The notes: generated by a model not told the origin, from the sequence alone. A stretch of 64,000 nucleotides of DNA from Bifidobacterium adolescentis ATCC 15703 (GCF_000010425.1 NC_008618.1:1729946-1793945); one strand, 5' to 3'. Shown: positions 1 through 8,303, numbered from the stretch's first letter. Program-made: numbers and translations.

Positions 1-726
1 CATGGCGTTGTCGTACGAGTCGCCGACCGTGCCGGTCGAGGGAAGCATGACGAATTCCCCGACCCTGGTGGTGCACACGAGGCTGATGTACTGCGCGCCA
101 TGGTCGGAATGGTGCACGAGACCGTCCGTGCCGCCATGCGAGGCGGCCCATGATATCGCCTGTCCCAGCGCCTGCAGCGGCAGCTCCCTGGCGTCCATGG
201 TGGTGGCGCACGCCCATCCGACGATTCTGCGGGCGAACACGTCGGCGGCGAACGCCGTGTAGCCGAACGAGCCGTTGGCCATGCGCACGTAGGTGATGTC
301 GGCCACGTGCAGCCGGTTCGGCGCCTCCGCCTCGAACCCGCGTTCCACGAGGTCGGGCCTGCCGCCCGTGCCCCTCGCCGGTTTGGTGGTGACGGGCGTC
401 CTGCCGCGGCGCACGCCGCGGATTCCCGATTCCCGCATGACGTTCATCACCTGGTCGCGGCCGATCTCGGCCGGATCCCAGCCCCGCGCCAACAACCGGG
501 CGTGCGTCTTGCGGTGCCCGTACACGGCCATGAAGGAATCGGCATGGATCTCGAGGATGCCGCGGGCCGGCGCCTCGTGCCTGGCGGCCATACGGCTGAC
601 GGGCTTGGATCTGAACATGCGGTAGCCGCGCGGCGTGATGAACCCGCAGTCCAGCGAAGCGGCCAGCACCCTGCAGATCGGCCCGACCCTGAAACGGTCC
701 TTGAATTCGTCGATGTAAGCGACCAT
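1..726 (-). CDS. IS3-family transposase OrfB, partial (runs off left edge)
   Basis: This is the catalytic subunit of an IS3-type transposase (rve/DDE integrase fold), which cuts and joins element ends. Translation from the ATG at 726 gives 242 residues that run off the window start. The HTH_21-like region (YGHRKTHARLL) comes first, then the integrase core with the first catalytic Asp in LHVADITYV and the second in VHHSDHGAQY. The third acidic residue would lie beyond base 1. The start codon overlaps the orfA stop (TGATG), consistent with translational coupling or the frameshifting typical of IS3 elements. The upstream orfA is 5'-truncated, so this copy is probably dead. Family assignment is sure; activity is not. 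Confidence 0.85.
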   Translation of the reverse strand, partial: MVAYIDEFKDRFRVGPICRVLAASLDCGFITPRGYRMFRSKPVSRMAARHEAPARGILEIHADSFMAVYGHRKTHARLLARGWDPAEIGRDQVMNVMRESGIRGVRRGRTPVTTKPARGTGGRPDLVERGFEAEAPNRLHVADITYVRMANGSFGYTAFAADVFARRIVGWACATTMDARELPLQALGQAISWAASHGGTDGLVHHSDHGAQYISLVCTTRVGEFVMLPSTGTVGDSYDNAM

Positions 727-944
727 CAACGCCGTGTCGGGTCGAGCCGTGCCGCGAAAAAAGCCGACGCCGTCGTCAATATCTCGTTCGCCCGCCTCAA
801 TCGCGCGACCTCGGCCCGCAAACTCTTCAACTCCGCCATCGCGTCTTCGGCCGACTGCTTGGTCTCCGCCGCGACCGTGGCGTCCGTCTTGTTGCGCCAA
901 CGGCGCAGCGTCTCCGGCGCGACCCCCAGATTGTTTTGCTTCAA
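726..944 (-). pseudogene. IS3-family transposase OrfA, 5'-truncated
   Basis: The 72-codon frame keeps the C-terminal half of an IS3 OrfA: GVAPETLRRWRN (end of the helix-turn-helix) followed by the leucine-zipper-like MAELKSLRAEVARLRRANEI. The N-terminal half of the HTH is missing. Homology stops near 930, and bases 935-990 are AT-richer sequence of unknown origin. A run of six T (minus strand) in the codons before the stop could be a frameshift site into orfB. It resembles, but is distinct from, the OrfA remnant at 6443-6775: both carry the same middle part, so they are two copies and not two halves of one gene. Confidence 0.75.
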
Positions 945-966
945 TTTTTCTTAAGCAATTTCTGCA

Positions 967-2208
967 CTATTTTTCCGCAGCAGGGGCCGGTGCCGTTTTG
1001 TTGGACTCGTCATTGATTCCATCACCACCAATCATGCCACAAGACCGAGCCCGCGTCGACGGTCCATGATGCCCGTGTCCGAACTCCGTCTTGATCCTCT
1101 TGTCCCGGTACCAGACCATGTACTCGTCGAGCATGTCGATGAACCCGTCCATCGAAACGCCCGCGAAGCTGCGCTTGTGGAAGAACTCCTGCTTGAGACG
1201 GCCGAAGAACCCTTCCGCGGCGGCGTTGTCCGGACTGCATCCCTTCGCGCCCGTCGAACGCGTCAGGTTGTTGTCCTTGCGGATGCGGATCCATTCGGGC
1301 CACCGGTAGTGGCAGCCACGGTCGGAATGGATGATTGGTTTCTCCCCGTCCCTGAGCGTGGAGCACGCGTCGGCGAGCATGCCGTTGGCCAATGCCGCGT
1401 TCGGGCTGGTGCCGATCGTCCACGCGACCGGAAGCCCGTCGTAGCAGTCGATCACGGGCGACAGATAGGCCTTGCCCGCGGGAATCGAGAACTCGGTCAG
1501 GTCCGTGACCCACAGCATGTTCGGACGCTCGGCATGGAAGTCGCGGTTCACCAGGTTCTTCGGGGCCTTGGCCGGCTCGCCCTTGTACGAGCCGTACCGC
1601 TTCGCGCTCTTGAACGACGGCTTGATCCCGTTCTTCGTCATGAGCCTCATGATCCGTTTGGCCGATACCCTGATACCCATGCTTTCCGGCTCCAGGTGGA
1701 CCCGCTTGTACCCGTAGCGGCGTTCGCTGTTCTCGAACGCCTCTCGCACGAGCTCCAGCAACGGCGCGTCCTTGTCGGGGCGTTTCATGGCGTTGAGCTG
1801 GTAGTGGTACGTGCCGCGCGCGATGCCGACCACGGGCAAGAGGCTTCCGGCGGTCACGCCCAGCGTCTCGCTAACGGTCTTGACGAGGATCGTCTTCTCT
1901 CGGTTGGTCAGGTTTTCCGGGTCTGCGCCCGGCTCTTTTCCCAACAGCTCCAACGTGCCCTTCCGGATCGCGATCTGGATGTCGAGCTCGCGCTCGGTCC
2001 GTCGTCTGGCCTCGATGCCGGCGTCCAGCCCGTCCAGACGGGCCTGCATCTCCGCAAGTCTCCGCTCCATCGACGCCACCGCGTCCGCCAGGCCGGCCAC
2101 GTCCCGCGGTCCGGCGGCGGCCGGCGGCATGGCCGCCGGCGTAAAGGGCTCCACGCCGGTTTTCCCCTCCCCGGCCGTCGGGGGCTTCCTTCTGGGTGTT
2201 TGTGTCAC
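967..2208 (-). CDS. IS3-family transposase OrfB (IS150 group), frameshifted C-terminus
   Basis: This is the catalytic transposase subunit. The start is taken as GTG at 2208 because AAGGAG sits six bases upstream; an in-frame ATG further up lacks a site. The N-terminus has an Ala/Pro-rich stretch and a coiled coil (ASMERRLAEMQARLDGLDAG). An HTH_21 region (YGYKRVHLEPESMGIRVSAKRI) follows, then the integrase core with Asp in WVTDLTEF, Asp in IIHSDRGCHY and Glu in DNAAAEGFFGRLK. After KRIKTEFG the frame drifts. One base over it reads DTGIMDRRRGLGLVA and then a stop, which looks like the true end. The present frame instead runs through the terminal repeat. The DDE triad is intact, so activity may survive. 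Confidence 0.8.
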   Translation of the reverse strand: MTQTPRRKPPTAGEGKTGVEPFTPAAMPPAAAGPRDVAGLADAVASMERRLAEMQARLDGLDAGIEARRRTERELDIQIAIRKGTLELLGKEPGADPENLTNREKTILVKTVSETLGVTAGSLLPVVGIARGTYHYQLNAMKRPDKDAPLLELVREAFENSERRYGYKRVHLEPESMGIRVSAKRIMRLMTKNGIKPSFKSAKRYGSYKGEPAKAPKNLVNRDFHAERPNMLWVTDLTEFSIPAGKAYLSPVIDCYDGLPVAWTIGTSPNAALANGMLADACSTLRDGEKPIIHSDRGCHYRWPEWIRIRKDNNLTRSTGAKGCSPDNAAAEGFFGRLKQEFFHKRSFAGVSMDGFIDMLDEYMVWYRDKRIKTEFGHGHHGPSTRARSCGMIGGDGINDESNKTAPAPAAEK

Positions 2209-2749
2209 GTGCGTCTCCTTGGATCCGGCGAGCATCTGCCGTTTCCAGTTTCCCGACGACGGACGCCTCCACGCCCAGTTCGGCTGCCGCCTCGCGCGAT
2301 TTCAGCCGTCCGGACGCGACCGCGACCACCGCCTTCCGCTTCAGTTCCTCGGGCACGGGGCCGTGCCTCAGCTTGCGTCGGCCGGGCGCCAGCTCGTCGA
2401 TCCACGCCATGAGCAGTTCCTTGCTTTTGGGATATCCCAGCATCCGCATGGTGCGGCTGAGCCGTCTGCCGTATTCGAGGTAGTGGTCCACCGCGGCCTG
2501 TTTCTGCTCGTCCGTGTACCGCCGGTACCGTTTCCCGCGAGTGGACCGTCTTCCGGTGCGTTCCTCCTCGAGGCGTTCCCGGTACCACACCGGCAGCATC
2601 CCTCTGCTGGGATAGCCGAGCTCGCGGATCACGTCCGCGGCGCAGCACTCGTATCTGATGTACAGGTCCACGGCCCTGTCGCGCTGCTCCTTGCCGCACT
2701 TCGCCATAAGGGGGTTCTCCTCCCGATCGGGGAGTCCAAGAAAACGTCA
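991..2749 (-). mobile_element. IS3-family (IS150-like) insertion sequence
   Basis: The element holds orfA and orfB on the minus strand. Candidate terminal inverted repeats are TGCCGTTTTGTTGGACTC at 991 and, read from the other strand, TGACGTTTTCTTGGACTC ending at 2749; these agree at 16 of 18 positions and have the TTTTGTTGGAC core of IS150-group ends. The boundaries are inferred from this match. I find no convincing target duplication, so one flank has probably been rearranged. The right flank continues as a decayed IS21 istA; the left flank is unrelated. A similar 5' end is found in the remnant at 6832-7054, so this IS type has been here more than once. Confidence 0.65.
1871..2707 (-). CDS. 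IS3-family transposase OrfA (DNA-binding subunit)
   Basis: This is the helix-turn-helix partner of the OrfB above. ATG at 2707 is preceded by GGAGGAG. Three HTH-like units can be seen: residues about 1-45 (RAVDLYIRYECCAADVIREL), 65-100 (AAVDHYLEYGRRLSRTMRML) and 120-150 (KAVVAVASGRLKSREAAAEL). Beyond roughly residue 155 the translation becomes Arg/Gly-rich and lies over orfB, so the conserved part ends there; the rest is an open frame kept by high GC. OrfB lies in the +1 frame relative to this gene and has its own ribosome site, suggesting independent or coupled initiation instead of the classic -1 slippage. Confidence 0.75.
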   Translation of the reverse strand: MAKCGKEQRDRAVDLYIRYECCAADVIRELGYPSRGMLPVWYRERLEEERTGRRSTRGKRYRRYTDEQKQAAVDHYLEYGRRLSRTMRMLGYPKSKELLMAWIDELAPGRRKLRHGPVPEELKRKAVVAVASGRLKSREAAAELGVEASVVGKLETADARRIQGDARDTNTQKEAPDGRGGENRRGALYAGGHAAGRRRTAGRGRPGGRGGVDGAETCGDAGPSGRAGRRHRGQTTDRARARHPDRDPEGHVGAVGKRAGRRPGKPDQPREDDPRQDR

Positions 2750-2765
2750 CCACCTCGAAGCGTCC

Positions 2766-3792
2766 ACCTCGATTTGACGAAATACACCGGTTCACCCGTC
2801 ATGTCCCGGCCGGTCTCAGGTATCGGCCTGATGTGCGAGTGCCGCGGCGACGTCACCGACCGCAGGGCCGGCGAGCACGCGTGTTCGAGACGCTGCTCGG
2901 GTATAGCACCTCGAGAGGCGCGGCACCGCCAGCGCGGGCTCCACGCCCTGATCATCGAACCGTTGCGCGGCGAACAGCCTCCCGACGACGTCGGCGCAGT
3001 CCGGGCCGGCCCGCCGCGCCCACTTCTCGCAGCATTCCCGGTCCCACTGCCTCCATACGGTCTTCCCGGGCGGGTCGGTCTCGTTTGTGCTGTACTGGTT
3101 GGCGGCCGTGGATGGCAGGAGCCGGTGCGTGCTGCAGAGCCTGGATTGTGCCGGCGCCGACGCGCAGGTCCACGGTGGCCCCGGCGTACGCGTACGGGAC
3201 GGAACACCAGTTGCGCGCGTACGCGACATGGCAGTTGGGCCGCGCCTTCCTGCCGTAGATCCAGTCCGCCACCTCGTACGCTGTTTCCGGCCGGTCGGCA
3301 GCACGCCGACGAACAGGCACGCCCCGGACTCGTCGCCCGTGACCGGGTCGACGATCCGTATGGTCTTACCGGCCCGGTCGACCTCGATGGCCTGTCCGGC
3401 CCTGTGCTCGACCCCGCTCGTCACACCGGTCCTCGCCGCATACGCGGCGTACTGCTTGCGGAAACGGTCGCAACCCATGCGCGGTCTGCCGGCGCTGGCT
3501 TATTCATCGGCGTACTCGCCATGCAGGATGCGCAGCGTCACGCCGACGCGGGCGAGCTCGCGGTGAATCCCGGCCCAGTCGGGCTGTTCGTACACGCTTT
3601 CCCGTTCGCCCCTGCCGGGGAACGGCATCGAATACACCTCGCCGTCAGGCTTCGCGGCCACGTCCGGATAGGCGATTCCCGCGGCGGCCGAGGCGGACGG
3701 CACCTCGGCCACGCTCTGTCTCGCGATTCCCGGAGATCTGGCTATCGCCCTGCCGGACAGGCCCTGGTCGTTCAGGCGGGGTATCGCCTTGG
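2766..3792 (-). pseudogene. Decayed IS21-family istA
   Basis: Minus-strand fragments in different frames match an IS21 IstA. From 3785 the N-terminal HTH reads IPRLNDQGLSGRAIAR. Then come YEQPDWAGIHRELARVGVTL and HGEYADE, a frame change, RFRKQYAAYAARTGV and IEVDRAGKTIRIVDPVTGDE. The family usually has Asp-Trp-Ser there, so a key position is altered. A large internal deletion follows; sequence resumes with ADWIYGRKARPNCHVAYARN and ends with AHIRP...GEPVYFVK. At least two frameshifts and the deletion make it non-functional. The intact IS21 at 3793-6317 sits at its 5' end, and its first codons lie beyond that element near 6323-6345. The IS3 element abuts its 3' end. No matching istB is seen. Confidence 0.75.
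3788..3792. repeat. Target-site duplication CTTGG, left copy
   Basis: Identical pentamer to 6318-6322. Together they bracket the IS21 element exactly at its TG/CA termini. Confidence 0.8.
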
Positions 3793-3971
3793 TGTTTATG
3801 GTCAAATAAACGTGTACGGCGTCACCACCAAATCTGAACGGCATAAGCGTTCATATTGGACACGGACGGCGGACGGAAATGGCATCGGCGGAAGAAAAGC
3901 GCCGGTGCCGTACGGTTCCTGATAGATTCCCGAGTGCTAACAACCAACACATGGTCCTCGGGAGGAAAGGA

Positions 3972-5435
3972 ATGACGACACCGGTGCGTATTCAACAGAG
4001 TATCAGGCAGCTCGAGACGAAAGGCCTGACGCATACGCAGATAGCTAGGGAACTGGGCGTTTCGCGGACGACCGTGGTCAAGTACGCGACCCGCGATTAT
4101 TCGCCCGTTCCGCCGACCGGGGGAACTGCGAGCCGTTCCCTGGTCGCGGGCGAGTACGCGCGCAAGGCCGACGAATGGCTCGAGGCCGACCGGCGCATGC
4201 CACGCAAACAGCGGCACACCGCCCGGCGCGTACACGAGCGGCTCGTGGAGGAATGCGGCTTCGAGGGCAGTTATTCGTCGGTGCAGCGATGGGTCAAGCG
4301 CTGGCGCCAACGCCACCGCGGCGAGGCCGAGGGGTTCAGTGAGCTGGAATGGGCGCCGGGCAGCGCGCAGGTCGATTTCGGCCAGGCCCTGGCCGTGGTC
4401 GCCGGCGTGGAACGGACCGTGCATTTCCTGGTGGTCTCGTTCCCGTACTCGAACATGAGATACGTGGCCGCGCTGCCGGGAGAGACCGCGGAATGCGTGT
4501 GCCATGGTCTGAACAAGGTGTTCTCCCATGCCGGCATGGTCCCCCGCGTGCTAGTGTTCGACAACGCCACCGGGGTCGGCCACCGCAGGGCCGACGGGAC
4601 CGTCACCCAGACGAGGCTGTTCTCGCTGTTCTGCGCGCACTACGGCTTCGAGACGAGGTTCTGCAACCCCTATTCCGGCTGGGAGAAGGGAAGCACGGAG
4701 AACGCGGTCGGTTTCCTGCGCCGCAACCTGATGGTGCCGACGCCGTCCGCGGAGGGATGGGACCGGCTCACGGACGCGTGGTTGGAACGCTGCGACGAGA
4801 TCGCGCGCGGCGTCCACTACCGCGAGGACGTGCCGATCCGGGACCTGTTCGAGACGGACCTCGACCACATGCTCCCGCTGCCGCCGTCCATGTTCGACGC
4901 GTGCGACTGGCGCGGGGTGAAGGCCGACAGGACCGGAACGGTCACGATCGACTCGAACCGCTACCTCGCGGGCCCGAAATGGCATTCCATGCGTCTCATG
5001 GCCGGCGTGCGGGCCCTGCGGGTCGAGCTGCGTTCCATGGACGGCGAGCCGATCGTCACGTTGGAGCGCAGGTGGGGGCGCAGCCCCGACACCGCGATGG
5101 ACCCGCTGTCGCTGCTCGCCATCATCGCACGCAAGCCGCGTTCGTGGGGCGAGAGTCCCATACGCTCCGACTTCCCGGAGGAGACGCGCGTGCTGCTCGA
5201 CCGGATGGAGCCGCGCGAACGCGGCCTGCTGGTCGACGACATCCGCCACGCGGCCGTGGTGAGTGGCTTCCGTGCGGCCGTCATGGCCGTCGTCGAGATC
5301 GTCGCCGCGGGCAGAAGGCCCGACAGGGCCGCGATCGACCAGACGGCCAGGCGGATCGCGCAGGGCGACGGTCCCGAATCGAGGGCCAGGCTCGACACGT
5401 ACAGCAGGTTCATGAGGGAGGACGGCGATGAGTGA
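3972..5435 (+). CDS. istA: IS21-family transposase IstA
   Basis: This is the DDE transposase of the IS21 element. The start is ATG 3972, after GGAGGAAAGG; upstream in-frame codons fall in the terminal repeats. The 487-residue protein opens with an HTH (residues about 14-38, GLTHTQIARELGVSRTTVVK). The integrase core shows Asp in AQVDFGQAL, Asp in VLVFDNATGV and Glu in GSTENAVGFLRRN. A C-terminal Mu-C-like beta region (DSNRYLAGPKWHS) and a tail follow. The stop overlaps the istB start (ATGAGTGA), so the two are translationally coupled. Length and all catalytic residues are normal for the family. Confidence 0.93.
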   Translation: MTTPVRIQQSIRQLETKGLTHTQIARELGVSRTTVVKYATRDYSPVPPTGGTASRSLVAGEYARKADEWLEADRRMPRKQRHTARRVHERLVEECGFEGSYSSVQRWVKRWRQRHRGEAEGFSELEWAPGSAQVDFGQALAVVAGVERTVHFLVVSFPYSNMRYVAALPGETAECVCHGLNKVFSHAGMVPRVLVFDNATGVGHRRADGTVTQTRLFSLFCAHYGFETRFCNPYSGWEKGSTENAVGFLRRNLMVPTPSAEGWDRLTDAWLERCDEIARGVHYREDVPIRDLFETDLDHMLPLPPSMFDACDWRGVKADRTGTVTIDSNRYLAGPKWHSMRLMAGVRALRVELRSMDGEPIVTLERRWGRSPDTAMDPLSLLAIIARKPRSWGESPIRSDFPEETRVLLDRMEPRERGLLVDDIRHAAVVSGFRAAVMAVVEIVAAGRRPDRAAIDQTARRIAQGDGPESRARLDTYSRFMREDGDE

Positions 5436-6210
5436 GTCGACGGACGCCGCGGCGGGCGGACGCAGGGGCGGGCGGACCGTGAGCAAGTCCACCCCGGACG
5501 AGGTCATGGAGCTCGCATGCGGGCTGCCGTTGACCAGGAGCGTGCTGCGTTCCGTGGTCGCGGGCGCCACGCCCGGCCAGCTCGGCGTGCTGGCCGACCT
5601 GTTCAGGGCCGAGAACGCCAGCCGGACGGAATCCAGGCGCGCCAGGCTGATCAGGAACGCGGGATTCCCGTGCGTCAAGGGCTTCGACGGATACGACTGG
5701 GGCATGGCGTCGTTCCCCGCCGACTGGGGGCGCGAGCAGCTCATGGACCTCGGTTTCGTGGACCGGGCCGAGGACCTCGTGCTCTACGGCGACGTGGGAT
5801 GCGGCAAGACGCACATGGCGATCGCCACGGGCATGCTGGCGTGCGAGAGGGGCATGCCGGTGAGGTTCTTCACCGCGTCGTCGCTGGTGATGCGTTTGCG
5901 GCGGGCGAGGGACGAGAACCGGCTCGACGCGGAACTGCGCGCGATAGGCCGCGCCAGGCTGCTGGTCATCGACGAGCTGGGCTACCTGCCGATCGACATC
6001 GACGGGGCCAGGCTCCTGTTCCAGGTCGTCGCGGATTCCTACGAGAAGCGGAGCGTGGTGTTCACCACGAACCTGGAGTTCGGACGGTGGGGCGAGGTGT
6101 TCGGAGACGGCGACATGGCCGCCGCGGTCATCGACCGCATCGTGCACCACGGAAGGATCGTCAGGTTCCGTGGCGAGTCATACCGCAACAGCCACTCCCT
6201 GATGAAATAA
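5428..6210 (+). CDS. istB: IS21-family helper ATPase IstB
   Basis: This is the AAA+ ATPase that assembles with IstA and selects target DNA during IS21 transposition. The 260-residue protein is DnaC-like. Walker A is GDVGCGKTHMAIA (residues about 118-130), Walker B is LLVIDELGYLP, and the sensor region is SVVFTTNLEFGRW. The start overlaps the istA end by eight bases. It is full length with no frameshift, supporting an active element. Confidence 0.92.
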   Translation: MSESTDAAAGGRRGGRTVSKSTPDEVMELACGLPLTRSVLRSVVAGATPGQLGVLADLFRAENASRTESRRARLIRNAGFPCVKGFDGYDWGMASFPADWGREQLMDLGFVDRAEDLVLYGDVGCGKTHMAIATGMLACERGMPVRFFTASSLVMRLRRARDENRLDAELRAIGRARLLVIDELGYLPIDIDGARLLFQVVADSYEKRSVVFTTNLEFGRWGEVFGDGDMAAAVIDRIVHHGRIVRFRGESYRNSHSLMK

Positions 6211-6317
6211 ACGAAAAGAGCGGAACCAACCCGGCCGCCGGTGACGGTGTCCATTTTGAACGCCGATGGTGTTCAGATTAACTGGTGACGACACGCAGAT
6301 TTATTTGACGAAAGACA

Positions 6318-6322
6318 CTTGG
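6318..6322. repeat. Target-site duplication CTTGG, right copy
   Basis: Second copy of the 5-bp direct repeat generated on IS21 insertion; see 3788-3792. Confidence 0.8.
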
Positions 6323-6490
6323 CCTTGGTTTCCTTGCCATGTTGGCAGCCTCCTTTCACCACACGTGCCTCGCATGGTGAAAGGAGCCTGACAAGCGGCG
6401 GCCTCGATACGCAATAACGATGGCCTTGAACCGCAATAATCGTCAAAAAGTGCGATTGGCCTTCTCCTGCAATAACAATGGCCTCAAAAC
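6323..6490. repeat. 5' end and terminal repeat array of the older, decayed IS21
   Basis: AAAGGAGG and an ATG (read on the minus strand, near 6341) head the decayed istA whose body lies at 2766-3792. Beyond it are spaced copies of a ~20-bp motif: GCAATAACGATGGCCTTGAA (from 6411), GCAATAATCGTC...GATTGGCCTT, and GCAATAACAATGGCCTCAAA (from about 6470). Multiple direct subterminal repeats are the transposase binding sites of IS21 elements. The array ends where the IS3 orfA remnant begins (about 6490), so the older IS21 appears to have inserted into that orfA. Confidence 0.55.
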
Positions 6491-6775
6491 AAGCAAATAT
6501 TCAGTCAATATCTCGTTCGCCCGGCGCAATTCCGTGTTCTCCGCCCGCAGCCGCTTCAACTCCGCCATCGCCTCCTGCACGGACTGCTTCGTCTCCGCGG
6601 CGGCCGTCGCGTCCGACTGGTTGCGCCAGCGCCGCAGTGATTCCGGCGCTATCCCCAGATCCTTGGCGACCTGTTCGATCGCCTTCGTCTCCGACGAATA
6701 CGACGACCTGGACTCCGTCAGCAACCTGACGGCCTTCGCCCGGAACTCCGGAGTGTATCGAGTGCCCCTTGCCAT
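6443..6775 (-). pseudogene. IS3-family OrfA remnant, 3' end replaced
   Basis: From ATG 6775 the frame reads [19 protein letters not shown], an HTH ([18 protein letters not shown]) and a leucine-zipper stretch ending in ELRRANEILTE. At about base 6490 the sequence becomes the terminal repeat array of the old IS21, and the last ~18 codons are read from that. No orfB follows. It is a broken transposase subunit, homologous to the fragment at 726-944. Confidence 0.75.
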
Positions 6776-6831
6776 GGTTCCATCATCTCCCATCGAGTTA
6801 GAGAGGAAATGCAGAACAAAAATCAGGTCAT

Positions 6832-7054
6832 ATCACTCGTTTCCAGCGGGATGATTGGTTTCGCCATATGGCCAGCATACCGGGGATCCGCCACCAGCCA
6901 GCGTTCCAGGCACTGCCTGGTCGGATAACCCAGATGCCTCACCACCTAGGCCGTGGTCATCGGCGTAGCGGAATACAGCTCCACCGCACGCCGCCGTTCC
7001 GCGGGACTGAACATACCATAATCCTTTCGTTCAGTCTCCAAGAAAGCGTCCGCA
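6832..7054 (-). pseudogene. Remnant of an IS150-like element (5' end and orfA)
   Basis: The terminal-repeat-like TGCGGACGCTTTCTTGGA (minus strand, ending at 7054) is followed by ATG at 7014 and an open frame MFSPAERRRAVELYSATPM. An in-frame TAG interrupts it in the HTH, after which [19 protein letters not shown] continues to a stop at about 6832. Both the end and the protein resemble the IS3 element at 991-2749. Only the first ~60 codons survive, with a nonsense mutation. Confidence 0.6.
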
Positions 7055-7125
7055 GCCCCCTACCCTTAATGATATGCCATTCCAATTCTTCTCAGAATGA
7101 TCCCATATAATCGGAGTACAAAGGA

Positions 7126-7179
7126 GACTATTAGTTATGTCGTTACAGTTATCTGACTGTAACGACATAACTAATAGTC
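7126..7179. repeat. Perfect 23-bp inverted repeat, 8-base loop
   Basis: Arms at 7126-7148 and 7157-7179 are perfectly complementary; the left arm starts GACTATTAGTTATGTC and the loop is TTATCTGA. It lies between the IS graveyard and the EPS cluster, 57 bases after the stop of the acyltransferase gene on the minus strand. No T-run follows on either side, so it is a poor intrinsic terminator. Its length and perfection fit better a recombinase site or the fused ends of a small mobile element. Confidence 0.7.
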
Positions 7180-7235
7180 AACCCTGGATTATCAATTCGA
7201 TAAATTCGAAGCAGCAAAACGCTCTCCGAATTCAA

Positions 7236-8303
7236 TTAGGAATGACGGACTGAACCGAAATCGCCAATAGCCCACCGCATATGACGCTGAATAAAGATGT
7301 CAAGAACATAGCAGACAGCAATCGCAGCGATAAGTGTTAAGAATCCAACGAGAAGCTGTCCTCCCAACGGCAAAGAAGCCACAGGAATACCAACAGCGGA
7401 GAACAAAACAAACTTGACCATCTTAAGAGCAAAATCATTCAAGGCGTAAAAAACCAAACTGTCCCGACCGATTGTGGCGAAGCAACGCGCTTCTGGCAAC
7501 AACAGGCTGAAAGCGATAGCCATCGCCATGCCAAAGAACGTGGTAAACAGTGCAAGTGTGGCAAGCATCGCACCTGTAGCCACAGGCTGTGCTGCAGAGA
7601 AATGTTCCAAAATCAGAAACGCTACAGTGAAAACCAAAAATGCGCCAAGTTTGTGGCTGAAGTTCAGCCGATCCCATTTTCGAATGTCACATGCCTGAGC
7701 AATGAGATATCCAAATCCTACATACGCAGTGGCCTCAAAGATTTTCCCAAGCTGGAAAGGAAGCATTGCTGCCACAGAAGTACCCTTGAGGAAGAAATCG
7801 ATGATGAGATACACCAAAAGGACTGCAGCCAACACCAATTTGTTGAATCGCACGACTCGCACTGTAAGCCATAGACAAGGTATGGCTACGAACAATGACC
7901 ACAAGAACCATAATCCAGCATTGCCCTGTGCAAATACAATGGCGATAATCGCGCTCAGAGGATTGGAATCAGCAGTTTTTCCAGCAGATTCATACAATGA
8001 CGGTCGGAGTAATTTCACTATGGGAGGTATAAATGCGAACACTGAGAATAAATAGTAAGGGATAAGCAAGGTCTTTGCTCGCTTAATGATCAAATTCAAC
8101 AGATTGACAGTCGGTTTGAAGAACAATCCGCTCAGTAAGAAGAACAAGGGCATGTGGAAGGTATATATGGCAGTCAGCAATGGTTCCAACTGCGGAAACC
8201 AGCTCGCACCGAGATGCCCGGTAAAAACAAGCACCATGGCTACTGCGCGAGCAATATCAACCCATATAATACGCGATTTGCTTCGATCTGGTTCATACGA
8301 CAT
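7236..8303 (-). CDS. Membrane acyltransferase (acyltransferase-3 family)
   Basis: This integral membrane protein of 355 residues is of the OafA/Acyl_transf_3 type, which moves acetyl or other acyl groups onto surface sugars. Near the N-terminus RIIWVDIARAVAMVLVFTGHLG carries the family's catalytic-type His in transmembrane helix 1, and TFHMPLFFLLSGLFFKP is the conserved second motif. About ten hydrophobic segments follow. AGGAG precedes ATG 8303. It is the last gene of the EPS cluster, so a role in O-acetylating the polymer is inferred. Base composition is lower in GC than the flanking housekeeping genes. The acceptor sugar cannot be told. Confidence 0.82.
   Translation of the reverse strand: MSYEPDRSKSRIIWVDIARAVAMVLVFTGHLGASWFPQLEPLLTAIYTFHMPLFFLLSGLFFKPTVNLLNLIIKRAKTLLIPYYLFSVFAFIPPIVKLLRPSLYESAGKTADSNPLSAIIAIVFAQGNAGLWFLWSLFVAIPCLWLTVRVVRFNKLVLAAVLLVYLIIDFFLKGTSVAAMLPFQLGKIFEATAYVGFGYLIAQACDIRKWDRLNFSHKLGAFLVFTVAFLILEHFSAAQPVATGAMLATLALFTTFFGMAMAIAFSLLLPEARCFATIGRDSLVFYALNDFALKMVKFVLFSAVGIPVASLPLGGQLLVGFLTLIAAIAVCYVLDIFIQRHMRWAIGDFGSVRHS

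Larger units (their letters stand above)
3793..6317 (+). mobile_element. Intact IS21-family insertion sequence
   Basis: The 2525-bp element carries istA and istB. Its ends are imperfect inverted repeats: TGTTTATGGTCAAATAAA at 3793 pairs with TGTCTTTCGTCAAATAAA read inward from 6317. The similarity goes on inward (GTCACC, AATCTGAAC, GCGTTCA, TGGACAC), as expected for the multiple terminal repeats of IS21 elements. Identical CTTGG pentamers flank it (3788-3792 and 6318-6322), a target duplication of IS21 size. The host sequence is the start of an older, decayed istA, so this is an IS21 nested inside another IS21. Both genes are full length; the element looks recently active. Confidence 0.88.

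Noticed and set aside
991..2749. Target-site duplication for the IS3 element
   Set aside because: Flanking triplets and tetramers were compared for two possible end positions and do not match.
1066..3922. Very long plus-strand open frames opposite the IS genes
   Set aside because: They are antisense shadows of GC-rich transposase genes; no ribosome sites and no recognisable domains.
726..6775. The two IS3 orfA fragments as halves of one gene split by later insertions
   Set aside because: Both fragments contain the same LRRWRN...RRANEIL region, so they overlap and must come from separate copies.
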